Assembly: GCF_050436995.1 (NCBI RefSeq) | Contig: NC_134766.1 | Span: 9,982,001 to 10,046,000 of the forward strand | Length of the DNA: 64,000 bases | Source of the DNA: Anticarsia gemmatalis | Taxonomy: Eukaryota > Arthropoda > Insecta > Lepidoptera > Erebidae | Reading direction: 5' to 3' | Shown here: piece by piece, positions 33,380-44,392 of the stretch | Layout of the letters: each line of letters starts with the position of its first letter | How positions within the stretch are numbered: position 1 is the first letter of the stretch | Translations under genes and position numbers: made by a program | Notes under the pieces: model-generated | What the model saw: only the letters and a program-made list of their open reading frames with translations | What the model was told of the DNA's origin: nothing | The model's database searches: none

Positions 33380-36300
33380 ATGTTGCGAATCGCGTGTTTG
33401 ATATTTGTGGCTTTAAGTGCAGTCGACGGCTACGACATAGCCGATTCCAATTGGAAAGATTTGAAAGGAAATCCTATATCTCGGTCTTACTGCAAAAATA
33501 AAAACTGTCTTGTAAAATGCTGTCCAGATGGTTATATGGTGGTTGCGAAGGACAATGTACCGCAGTGTATCAGGCCGGGTGTAGAACGGCTTCAAGACAA
33601 GCTGAGTGAGGAAGTCAACGTGTACAAGTGGGATGACAAGTTGAAGACGCCTGTTGACACAGGGAAGACTGTCAACTCACACTTCGAGTTCGTTCAGAAT
33701 GATTACCTGATGGACTTGACGAAGACTATACCATTCACCGTCTGCGATTTTAAAATTTTAGAGGTAAGAAGGTTTTTTAACCAAAATATTTTATTTCTAC
33801 AATTAAAATAGCTTATAGTAATCAATGATCATGTAAGCGTTCTATTTAAAAAAATTGCAAATTGGTCTAGAACTTTTTGAGAAAATTTGTTACAAACATA
33901 CTTCACAAATCTTTCCTCTTTTTAATCTAATAGTATTTGTAGTAAAGATATAAATATCACGCCTGTTATAAAACAGGTAAGGGAAATTAACAAAATAAAC
34001 TTGTGTTAATATGTTTGTATGTTTGTGTATGTAGTACTACAATTAATACATGTATGGTAGTTATCCTTATAAACATAGTTTCCTTATTTGTTCAAGCTAT
34101 AGAAGAGAAATAGTTAAAATAACTGCGGTACTTATTATATATACATAATATCACACCAGTTATACCCGAATGTGTAGTCAGAAGTGTATGAAATAAATCC
34201 ACGTTTTACCATTAACTATGTTAGTCCCATGTAATAGGGAGCGAGCCTATTGCCATATACCGAGGACGTTACCAAACTTCTAAATTAGAAAAAGCAATAG
34301 CACTTTGTCTTACCTGGGAATTGAGCCCGAGACCTCGTAGTTACCAGTCGGGTATACTACCGATCGCGCTTTTTGTAAAAATGTTAACATATAAATAAAA
34401 AATATGTTCTATATCGATGTACGACAAATATATAATTAACAATATATTTTCCACATTTGTGGTTGTCACTGCAAAGTTTACCTTATCTAAAAATATCCTA
34501 TATCCATTTTCAATAACATACAATCAAAACAAGGTACTCATAGTTAGTTGCGCACACCGGTCGATAAACCATCGGTGGATCAAGCAACCTTATTGCGGTC
34601 ATTCCATAGTTGGGTAACCACATAGTCTCCGTACTTCGGAGAGGATGTTAAAGTCAGTCCCGGTTGTTGTCAATTAAGACAACAGTTAGTGTCGTTAAGC
34701 CATGTCAACGGCTTTCGAGCGGCTTGAACGATTTTGACACTAGGTTGACTAACCATACGATGAATAAATGATTAATCAAACCTTATTCAAGTGTTTGTGT
34801 GTGCATAACATCAAAACATTTTAAACGATTAACATAATAATAGATTATAATATAAGAAATTTTTGATCAGAGATATCGCGGGTGAAACAGCGAGTGCTAG
34901 CTAGTATTAAATGTAAAATCTGTTTACTTGAGACATGCAATTAATTAAATATAATGAGACGGACGTCACTGTGGTTTTAGCAGCTTTAATAAACCACATA
35001 TATAAGGATAAAATAACATACACTTGTGACACAAAAGTCCAATGACATAGTGACCAATCATCCTGTTTTGATTTATATTACTACCTCTATCAATCTGAGG
35101 AGAGAATATCTAGTTGCGCTCACCGGTCGGTAAACGATCTCTGTAGGTTAAGCAAACCTTGGCGCGATCATTAGATAGATGGGTTTGAGCTGGTCGTCTC
35201 CGTGCTTGGAGGGCACGTAAAATGTCGGTCCCGCTTGTTGTCAATTAAGATAACAGGCGTCAAGCGACGTCATAGGCCTTCGGGCGGCTTGAACAACTTT
35301 GACACTATGTTGACTACTAACCATACGAATAATAAATAATACTTGCTACACACATTTTTGTTTCGGCATTAGTCGGTAGTATAGGTAAGGAAAAATTATT
35401 ATTAAATCACAAAGATTATTATAAGAATTAGTAGGTAACGTTGCTACCTATTTGTGATTACCTTTAGTACGATAATAACCACAGTCTAATGAAATTGCGT
35501 GAATGAAACGTTACGTGATCAATATTAAGTCATCCTAGAGTAAAAGTGAATCATTAATTAATTCTTTGTTACCGCATCATTATGAACTCGGTAGGAGGCT
35601 GTGACGTCACTATTAACAAGTAGCTAAATTAACTCATTTAAATCCTACTGCTGGGCAAGGGTCTCCTTCCAGAATGAGGGAGGGGTTAAGCTTTGAGTCC
35701 ACCACGTTGGTCACGTGCGGGTTGGGAACTTTGCATACCTTCAAGAACTGTTCTAAAGAAAGCAAGCGTTTCCCTTCAGCGTTGAGACGAGTGATAATTA
35801 TGTCTAATACACTCCTAACTTCGAAAAATCATTGGTGTGTTACCTCGGGTACGAATCTTAGACCACTTGCGTGGGAGGCACTTGCAATAAATGAATCCTT
35901 TTTTTTATTTTGACAACATGGTTATCTAATTCAATATTAACTCGTACTTTGGTAACCAGGCATCTGACAGACAAATTCATATACATCTGAACACATTCTC
36001 ATAAAAATAAATTTTCATACATACTATGCACAAAGCATTAGTATTGGCATTTAAGGAAGTTAAGCAATTTTTATGCATTCAAGTAGAAGAGCCTATAATC
36101 TATCTAAGAGTGTTAGACTCTTAGCTTAGGAAAGATTCCCTCGTGATTTAATCGAAACAATATTTCAGGATGGTTCTTTGAAAGTGAAGAAGACGAAGGA
36201 AGACATGCCATGCTACGACACGTCGCCGCTGCAATACTGCGTGAGCTACGTGTTCATCCTGAGGGACCCCAAGGAGGGAGAGGGAACGGGGCCGGTACGC

Positions 36301-39300
36301 GACGCGGTGTTCTCCTTCAGGGGACTCAGAGAAGATGACCCTGATGCTAAGAAGAAACATGACTTTGCCGCCATTGGTTAGTACCAAGTACCTATTACAT
36401 TTTGTAGCATAAATCTTGAAAAACTTGTACAGTGCCTAAATTACGATTTTCTTCAGCCGGTACTACATTTGACATTAAAAATGTACCCCAAAAATCAGTT
36501 TCTACGGCGATTCCGACTCCGATTGTCAATAGTCGAAGGTCAATGGTGGTAGAAAATAGCGTTAAAATAATATTTTTTCTCGCTAACTTCTCAGGATTTT
36601 GCTGGTCGCTATTTCCTCGCTCGGTTCGTTCCCTTTGTTTTGAACCCTCCATTTTCCAAAACGATAGGCAGAAACCAAAGAACGCTAACTCGCTGCGACT
36701 CCTTCAAACTTCACTTACTTCATTCAAATCCATGCATCTTTCATATATTTTAAAATAACAATATTTTAAATATGTGTTTTAAAGAACCATGTGGTGTGCA
36801 GGTATGCTGATATCGTCGTTCTTCATGGCGCTGGTGCTGGTGGTGTACGCGTCGCTGCGCCAGCTGCGCAACATCGTGGGCATGATCCTCATGGCCTACA
36901 TGTTCACGCTCAGCGTCGCCTTCGTGCTGCAGTCGGCGCAGCTCATCGCGCTTGTACAGAGCAACATCGACTCTAAGACCTGCCAGCTATTGAGTAAGTA
37001 CACTATTTTTTCAATCACTAGCTGACCCAGCAAACTTCCTACCGTTTAATAGATCACTCTTTATTATTTTTTTCTCCTTAAAAACCATCGTCGTACTTTA
37101 CAAGGCATATTATAATAATTAGCGAAATCGGTTCAATTGCTCCCGGGATTTGCACTTGGCAATAAATTTTGTGATTAAATTTATATAATTTATATAATAA
37201 TATATAAGATTATTTATTTTACAAAGTCTACATGACAGTCGCCGACTCACTGGTAGTACATGTTGACGGATATATTTTGCAGGTAAAAGTAATCTTTAAA
37301 TCGTTTATCTTTAAATAATTATCTTGATTCTTTTGAAATAAGGAACCACATGTGTATGTGGGTCGGCAACTTTGGATTTTGTTGTATACTCCGTTAACTT
37401 TACTCTGTGATTTGAGTGCTACAGATGTCGATTATTCAGAGTTGATTTCTAGATCCATAAAAAATATGAGAACGGTATAATTTCTCTCTCTCTCTGCTAG
37501 TATATTCTTGGTGGCTCGGAGTTCACTCACCTTTTATAATGTAGAATATAAAACATTATTTCAATACAGTACCTACATCTTTGGTTTTATAAAATATTAT
37601 AAGGTAACCTCTGTAACAAGTAAATAGGTTGACATAAAGTTGTACCGGGATTTTCCTGTCCGGATTCTTGTTAACCGCCGTGAGGTTTCCTTCCCATTGT
37701 AATTTATTTAATTTATTGAGCCCTTACCTCCTGTCGTGCGTGAGCGACGAATGCATTGAAAATGTGGCCAAATGTAGAAATATATCATAAGCCCTATTAT
37801 TTACACTCAGCTGACTGGTACCATCAAGAAGCGTGCGATCGACATTTAAAATTTCTTGACAAAACTATTATTTTGATTTATTATATATGACAAAAACAGA
37901 ATACACTAAGGGCGTTAATAAGTTATTTAGTAAAGTTTACTAGTAGATAAGCTTCTCGGTTGTAAGACAAAGCCTACCTCATGATAAGAAATATGGACTG
38001 CTTCTATTGTCAGACAACTTAGTAAAGAGTCTTGGAATGCACAATCTATACCAAATCGAGATTTTAGTGTACGTTCGGGTGGCGTAAATTCGTATACCTC
38101 CGTTTCGCACGTACGTGGTTCGGTTATAGTATTATTGTTTTTGTTGCAGGTCCAGCGACATATTACTTCTTGGTGGCCAGTTTCTTTTGGCTCAACGTCA
38201 TGTCCTTTGACTTGTGGTGGACTATTCGGTAAGTTTTCCTCTTCATATTTTGTCAAACGTGTAGTGAAAACAGAAACATTTAGAAACGTTACACAAAATT
38301 TGTGTGTATCAGAAGTAAATGTGACTTTTACCCAGAGTACTGAGATACGAATGTCATTACCTTGCAATGATTTTGTATTTTTGTAAAAATACGCACAAAG
38401 TAACAATACATAAATACAGTAAGATGAAAATAGTTACTTTATTATTAATGCTAAAGTACTACCAAGAATTTATTGGAAGTCAAGAATATTTTGGTAACCG
38501 AAACCACGATATCCAAGTGGCAGCATGAGCAGCTCTCCCAACAACAACGACTAATTATTGTTTTGTTCCTCAGCGGTACCCGCAAACGCCGCGACATCCA
38601 TCGTCGTGGCGAGCTGGTGAAGTTCGGCTGGTACGGCCTGTACGCGTGGGGCGTCCCGGCTCTGCTCACCATGGCTGTGGTCATCGTGGACCGAAACCAG
38701 CTGTACGGCGACGAGAACGACCGACCTCCCTTCAGGAGCTGTTCTGCTGAAAGTAAGTAAAGTAGCACTACTGCTCCAGTAAACTGTCTAAATGCCGGTG
38801 TCAAAATTCTATCCGTAGATAGGTGACTATCACGCTAGGTTATTTTTTTATCGACTAATTATTGTCATTTGTCCAGATATGAAAGTATTTTGTGCTAATC
38901 CAGGTTTTAAATTATCTATCGGGCAAAAGTCGTGATATCCAGTAGTTTTATAATGGAAGAGTAACAATCTTCGATACGTCCATCCATCGAAACCAACTTC
39001 CTTATTGTAATACTGGTAGGAATATAATATGAAGCAGAGCATCATTCAAAATATTAGAACTTGTGGCGTTCTCTGGTCTTTCTCTATCCCTTTGGATAGA
39101 AGGCGTAATTTTATGTATGTAATGTATGGACGTATGTATGCATGTATGTGTGTATGTATGTACATACATATGTATTAGAACTTGAAAATTCCGCAGAATG
39201 TTGAGTTAATTGTTTGTCGTTGTTTTCAGACCGAGCCACAGTGCTGTACACGCACATACCGATCGGCATAATGACGGCGGCAAACATCGTGTTCTTCATC

Positions 39301-40538
39301 CTGACCGCGTACAACATCTGGCTGGTCAAGAGCGCCGTCCACAAGTCTAAAGACTCCAGGAACACCAAGCCTAGCGAGAATAGGTGAGAGATAAACAATA
39401 TTATTACGATATCAGCAAATAAAAACACCGACTAGAAATTCCAATGGGATTTTGATTTTGACCAGATTTTTTTGTTTTTTAGTTCTAATGGTTATACCTG
39501 AACAATCTGAACATACATACTATAATAGCTTCGTACAACTCAAAAGAACGAATAGACGATAGTCGCCTCATTTTCAGCGAAAACCAGGCCTGCATATGTT
39601 ATTAAATTAGCAGACCAGGCAACAATAGCAGCTTTACTGTGACACACCGACAGCAACCAATGCCAATTTTCAATCATTTTAGTAACTCAATTTTTCATCC
39701 TCATCCGTCCAGTTGTTTAGACAAGCAAACAAAGGTAAAATAACATCCCGTTTGTTATGCATCAGGTTCGTGATCTACATAAAGGTGTTCCTGCTGATGG
39801 GCGGCAGCTGGATCCTGGAGCTGATGCCCTCGGACCAGGTGTTCTGGCTGCACGTGCTCATCAACTTCTACAACATGTTCGTGGGCGTCGCCATCTTCAT
39901 CATGTTCGTCTGCAGGAAGTCTATCCTCATCATGCTTTGTAAAAAGTGAGATATTATATTGACCTTACGTTTTACTGAGAAGATTCAGCAACTTCTTAAA
40001 TTTTCTTGAGAAATACGGATCTAAAATATTGTATTGCTCGTTAAAACAATGTTTTCGATGACCTACACTCCTCTCAAAAATCACTGGTTTTAGAAGTTAT
40101 GATCTCTAGTTTTTTGTTTTTACTTCCTCCTTCAACTTGTGGTTAGATTCGGATAAACAAAGTTAGTTTGCGCTTACTATAGACGTATTCCTAATTTCAT
40201 CAATGTATTTATTTAGGGCAATCCTTGCACACTTTTCAAGGCACTTTAATGGAATGCAAAGTCTTTTGCACTTGGTAGTTGTAGGAAGGCAAATTTTCAT
40301 AACGAGAAAACCTGTACTCAGTAGCGGGAAAGTAAAGTAATACTTATTAATACAGGCGCTCTGTTACAGATTCAATATAAGGAACAGCTACGTGGACCGC
40401 ATGCAGTCCTCGCAGTACTCGAGATCAGGCACTACCAAGAGCTCGATAAGCAAGAACAACAACCGCAAGTCGATGAGAGACGACTATGAAGCCGCGGAGG
40501 AACTCACTACTTACAGCACGACAGCCGACGCCGCGTGA
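33380..40538 (+). CDS. methuselah-like class B G-protein-coupled receptor (8 exons)
   Basis: Exons: 33380-33763, 36169-36376, 36802-36993, 38150-38228, 38574-38752, 39230-39383, 39766-39945, 40370-40538. All introns are GT-AG with matching phases (0,1,1,2,1,2,2), giving 514 residues. It is a plasma-membrane receptor; Drosophila relatives affect stress response and lifespan, but the ligand here is unknown. Residues 1-17 are a signal peptide. The ectodomain runs to about 197 with eight cysteines (YCKNKNCLVKCCPDGY early; MPCY and QYC late). Seven helices lie at about 199-216, 222-245, 264-287, 306-327, 358-379, 400-420 and 421-448, with the family-typical MSFDLWWTI in TM3 and GSWILEL in TM6. A Ser/Asn-rich tail follows. 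The ectodomain is similar in layout to other methuselah proteins. Exons 3-7 have GC-rich third codon positions; exon 1 does not. The exact paralogue is not assigned. Confidence 0.93.
34205..34372. repeat. SINE-like repeat in GPCR intron 1
   Basis: TTAGTCCCATGTAATAGGGA and GGAATTGAGCCCGAGACCTC, then CCGATCGCGC. Same layout as 27690-27880. It lies in the 2.4-kb first intron (33764-36168). Confidence 0.5.
34545..34765 (+). repeat. family C repeat in GPCR intron 1, copy a
   Basis: GCGCACACCGGTCGATAAAC, GTCAGTCCCGGTTGTTGTC, GCCATGTCAACGGCTTTCG, GACACTAGGTTGACTAACC and ATACGATGAATAAATGATT occur in order, nearly the whole family unit. Confidence 0.65.
35110..35340 (+). repeat. family C repeat in GPCR intron 1, copy b
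   Basis: A near-complete unit: TTGCGCTCACCGGTCGGTAA, ATTAGATAGATGGGTTTGAG, ATGTCGGTCCCGCTTGTTG, GGCCTTCGGGCGGCTTGAAC, TTTGACACTATGTTGACTAC, CATACGAATAATAAATAATA. It is in the same orientation as the copy about 560 bp upstream. Confidence 0.7.
35602..35609. promoter_or_regulatory. CRE-like palindrome in GPCR intron 1
   Basis: TGACGTCA, the full cAMP-response-element consensus. It is an isolated 8-mer, so it may be chance. Two further copies are at 63331 and 63938. Confidence 0.25.
35643..35895 (-). repeat. tRNA-headed SINE, family B, in GPCR intron 1
   Basis: The left end is CTACTGCTGGGCAAGGGTCT CC, with AATGAGGGAGGGGTTAAGC following. The right end is the reversed head GTTACCTCGGGTACGAATCT and ACCACTTGCGTGGGAGGCAC TT. 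It ends about 270 bp before exon 2. Confidence 0.65.
36650..36730. repeat. fragment of a microsatellite-associated element in GPCR intron 2
   Basis: ACGATAGGCAGAAACCAAAG AACGCTAAC resembles the shared body (GGGTAGGCAGAGACCAAAGA) also seen near 49535. The (ATGT)n tail is absent. Confidence 0.4.
37018..37175 (+). repeat. interspersed repeat 25 bp after GPCR exon 3
   Basis: CACTAGCTGACCCAGCAAAC TTCCTACCG is the start of a common lepidopteran repeat, followed by AGCGAAATCGGTTCAATTGC. It begins 25 bases beyond the exon 3 donor, a tight position for an insertion near a splice site. Confidence 0.5.
39040..39180. repeat. microsatellite-associated element in GPCR intron 5
   Basis: CTCTATCCCTTTGGATAGAA GGCGTAATTTTATGTATGTA and then an irregular (ATGT)n array to 39175. 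The same body-plus-microsatellite form is near 41395, 49980 and 54110. Confidence 0.6.
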
Positions 40539-41026
40539 AATAAGTAACACTTGTATAATAATGTAGTAATCAAAAGAACTATAACCTACCATTATTAGAA
40601 ATTGGCAAGTTATGTATTAAAATATAAACAACGCCCCCTAGCGGGTGCCGTTAGAACTATTTTTATAAGGTAGAATTAATTTTGATAGTACTGACTGTTG
40701 AAACAACAGTGGAACTTTTTCTACAACTTTTGATACATTTTGTATGAAAAACTGATTAGCGCCCTCTACCATATTTCACAAGTATTATTTTGTGTGAAAA
40801 TTGGAAATGTCAAAATTAATTGCTTGTTAGTCGATAGTTTCGAGTGTAGAAAATCGCTACCGTGTTCCTTTACTGCCTGAGTGTTACTATCGTTTAATTG
40901 AGAAATGAGGTTCACCCGAAATGATCTCTTAATCAAATCATTTATTGCTCATAAACTATTATAATGTAATAAGTTTTTAAATACTCATAAGTTTAATATT
41001 AAAGTTCGTCGGAAAACAACAGAACG

Positions 41027-41032
41027 AATAAA
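41027..41032 (+). terminator. candidate polyadenylation signal of the GPCR gene
   Basis: AATAAA about 490 bp after the stop codon. Others follow in the AT-rich 3' region (near 41106 and 41637), so the actual site is uncertain. Confidence 0.3.
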
Positions 41033-41392
41033 ATTGTATTGTTCCCAAATAATGCATTAAAATTTTAGTTTAGTTTTATATAATTGTGATAGAATATAGA
41101 TTGATAAATAAAATGGATATAATAAGAACCGACCGCAGAAAGTCAGGACGCCTACTACAATTTTATTAAAACAAAACTTCGCACAGAATTTTGTTTCTAA
41201 ACCTACTAATACATATTTCGTGAAAGTACAAAACCAAAAATATATTTAGACACATGATAGTTATCCAATATCGAAATTGTAAAGAAATTCGGATTAACGA
41301 AATATAGTGCGTGGTACTCAAAACCGGTCGTCTTGTATGACAAAGTGTAATGGATGTGAATGAGGCATAAGTAAGATCACAGCGATAGTGTG

Positions 41393-41445
41393 TTCCCTGC
41401 CTAACCCTATGAGTTAAAAGCGTGATTTTATGTATGTATGTATGG
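41393..41445 (+). repeat. microsatellite-associated element, short copy
   Basis: TCCCTGCCTAACCCTATGAG then AAAGCGTGATTTTATGTATG TATGTATGG. This is the body end plus a short (ATGT)n run. Confidence 0.55.
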
Positions 41446-43500
41446 TTGTAACTATAAATATAAGATCATGTGTTCATACCAATAATAGATATAAGAAACA
41501 TTTATGTAGTGTGTAAGTAAAGTTAAAAATAGAGGCAATAAGTTTAAGCGTGGTCTCATTTAAATGTAGACAAACCTTATAATACCGTACCTACTACTTA
41601 ATTACTTATAATAAGTACAGAACAATTAATATTTTTAATAAAAGATTTAAATGTATTTGTATTTTTATTCATAAGGAGTTATGGGAGGGGATTAAATTTT
41701 ATCCTCGAACAAAGCTATTCTTAAAATAAATACAAGACTTTTAAACTAATGTATGACATAGCAAAGGCCCAACTTGTCGGCTTGGTAATAACTTGGGTAA
41801 GTAATCCGTCCATACATTGGCATAACAAACAGAGATCTACATAAGTAAGCCGGTAAGCCGGTAAGCCGGGGACGAGTCACGGCTTGTTGCTATGGGCTAT
41901 CGCCGCTGATCGGGAATATATCATGATTTAAGAAGGTCGTGTTATTGGAACATAGATCTTTATTGAATGGGGAAAGATTATGTTGCAACACATATTGTAT
42001 AAGATTTGTATGCGATGTTTGCGTGTTTTTTTTTTGTTAACCAAAGGTTTAACATGCTTTGAGAAGTTTCCGTAGTTAAGGTTTGAATGAGGAAAGCTTA
42101 ACTTAAAATAATTTTGGTAGTTATTTTTAAAATATTTTAATAACCGTTCATATAAATTAATATCGTTATACTTTTGAATAAAATAATGCCTAGGTAATCG
42201 TATTTAATCTTAAACGAAAATTTCACACACTTAGCACAATTTTACTTTTTGAAAAAATCACCATGTTGAGAAAAAAAATGTTGACGAAATCGTGAATAAT
42301 CTTTAAAGAGATGTAAAGATCCTTATTCTCTGTTTACACCTTTTTAATGTAGAGTTCGGTGAGCAATAAAGGTTGGCAAGGCAAATAAATAAAAGATTCT
42401 GTCTGATATTTTCTAACATTGTAGCTGCAAAAATCTTACAAGAAAATTTTCTTAATTACATTTACTTAGTTCATTAACAAGCGCAGACAAACAAAATAAC
42501 GCGAGACAAGCGTCGTAATGAGTTGGGGTTTATTTGTGATGTTCTCAGTGACTCAGTGATATTAGAACAACTCTCAAATTGACAATACAAATACGCTATT
42601 AACGAGGTACAGTATAGGTCTTAAAGCGCGCGACAAGCGGGCTGTAAAGGCGGCGGTTAGAGACATGAGGACGCGATCGGAAGCTAAGACCGAACTTGTC
42701 TTTAGGTAATGCGTAGATCATATAGCCGTGAATGGTTTTGTTTATATTTTACAATACATAGCTAGTTTACCAGTGGAGCCTAGTGTTCAGACAACAGAGA
42801 GAGAAAGAGACACCATCGCCGGTGGTTCCTGTCACTCCTCAACACGAATCTCAGTCAGTATAGGTTAGCAACTAGTATTTAACTTTGTTACATACGTACA
42901 TTATTGATAATGTACGTGTATGAACAAAGTCACGACGTTTTGTCCATGGGCGCAAGCTAGCACAATTAAGTTTGAGCCAAATGTAATCTTCATAAAAGCT
43001 ATAAAATGTTATATTTAAGAGTAAACCAGCTGCTAAAACGCTAATCGCTACTCGCTCGCAGTAAGACCTGTGCTTCTTTAGAAACAAATTAGTCCGCACT
43101 TCATCTCGATACAAACGAACGAGGGTTAAACATCAATTTTATTGAAGCACCGCTCCAACGATCGGTACAACATAATTAAACGATTTCAAACTCAATTTAG
43201 CTTTTCATTGTTCTCTATATACCCCCTGTATGTACAGTGTTCTATTGAAAACCAGTAGTGGAAAAGAAAAGGACTTGCTAGCACGAGTTTTCTCGTTAGC
43301 GACATAAAAGATTCGCTATTGAATATTTTAATGTGACTTTTTTATTGAACATTATTACCTGAACATAAAAGCTCTCCAGAAAACCGCATTTAGAAATATT
43401 TAGCGTTAAATGTGTTATGTTAAATAACATAAAATGTAGTACATACACAAGAGCGTGTTTGTGTATGTGCCCTATTATTTAACACCTTTTTATTCAATAC
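41446..43500. other. intergenic DNA, nothing definite
   Basis: Contains three tandem AAGCCGGT units near 41845-41868 and a GC-rich patch at 42630-42690 with no splice-bounded frame. A frame at 42872-43114 on the minus strand looks like chance. Confidence 0.4.
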
Positions 43501-43722
43501 AACTCCCGGACTATGAAATAATGATGTGTCGCGGAGACTTTTACAAATATACAAAACTGACACAAAGTACAACCAGAGCCGAAGCCGAATCACAACGATT
43601 TGTGGATTGTCGACGGTGTCAATCAAATAATTGTGCCGAGTGGGAATCGAATCTACGACCTCCCAACGTAATCGTAGTGGCGTCGTGACCACCTTAACCG
43701 CTGTTCCACGGAGACAGTTACT
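43501..43722 (-). repeat. tRNA-headed SINE, family A copy
   Basis: On the minus strand, GTCTCCGTGGAACAGCGGTT AAGGTGG, then GGGAGGTCGTAGATTCGATT CCCACTCGG, CACAAATCG and CTTTGTGTCAGTTTTG. Almost the whole family unit. Confidence 0.65.
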
Positions 43723-44189
43723 TACACACTTCATTCATACCTAGTAAAAATTTTGTTCACAGTCGTAGTCATAATAATAATTGCGGGGATATTGCTTCTG
43801 TGAAAGTTTCACCACTACTTGCCTCAGCGTTTTTACATCTAATATCATAATTGAAAACTTTATCAAACCCTTACATAAAAAAGTGCGTATTTAAACCGAT
43901 CCAATCCCTTACCTTACCCTTCTCGGCTCAAAGTGACGGTTATTTATGGCGGTCCCATAATGCGGGCCTAAGAACCTACCTCGCACACCAGCATTTGAAA
44001 AATAACATAAAAAGGAATCAACGTTACTTATAGCAAGGAAAAGGCACATGTAGGGCTATACTATAAAATTTTATGAGCGGTTTTACAGACGTGGATTATC
44101 GCTGCAAATAAAATAATGACTATGTTTCTCTTCCATCGCCCAAGTTTCATTTCCCATCGGGAAATTATGTAGCCATTTTTGTGTAGACG

Positions 44190-44285
44190 GCCTCCGTGGC
44201 ACCCGTTGTTCCCACACAGAACAATTCATAATTTTACGTGATCCACAAATAAATACACGTGTTATACTTTGTGTTCGTTTAAAAA
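44190..44285 (+). repeat. family A SINE with deleted head
   Basis: GGCCTCCGTGGCACCCGTTG TTCCCACACAGAACAATTC, then GTGATCCACAAATAAATACA and ACTTTGTGTTCG. As at 29487, most of the segment between the A and B boxes is missing. Confidence 0.5.
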
Positions 44286-44355
44286 GACATAGTTACACTA
44301 TGTCTAGTAGTATAGTCTAAAAAACTAATATCAAGAAACTAAAAAACTAAAAAAC

Positions 44356-44392
44356 TTGTGTAACCGTAAAGATATTCTTTACGGTTACACAA
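44356..44392. other. perfect 17-bp hairpin with 3-base loop
   Basis: TTGTGTAACCGTAAAGA at 44356-44372 and its exact complement at 44376-44392 enclose TAT. It is preceded by an AAAAAACT repeat. No poly-T tract or flanking gene explains it as a terminator. Confidence 0.85.

Noticed and set aside
37927..38406. 159-codon minus-strand frame
   Set aside because: It lies antisense to exon 4 of the methuselah-like gene, whose plus-strand frame and splice sites are convincing.
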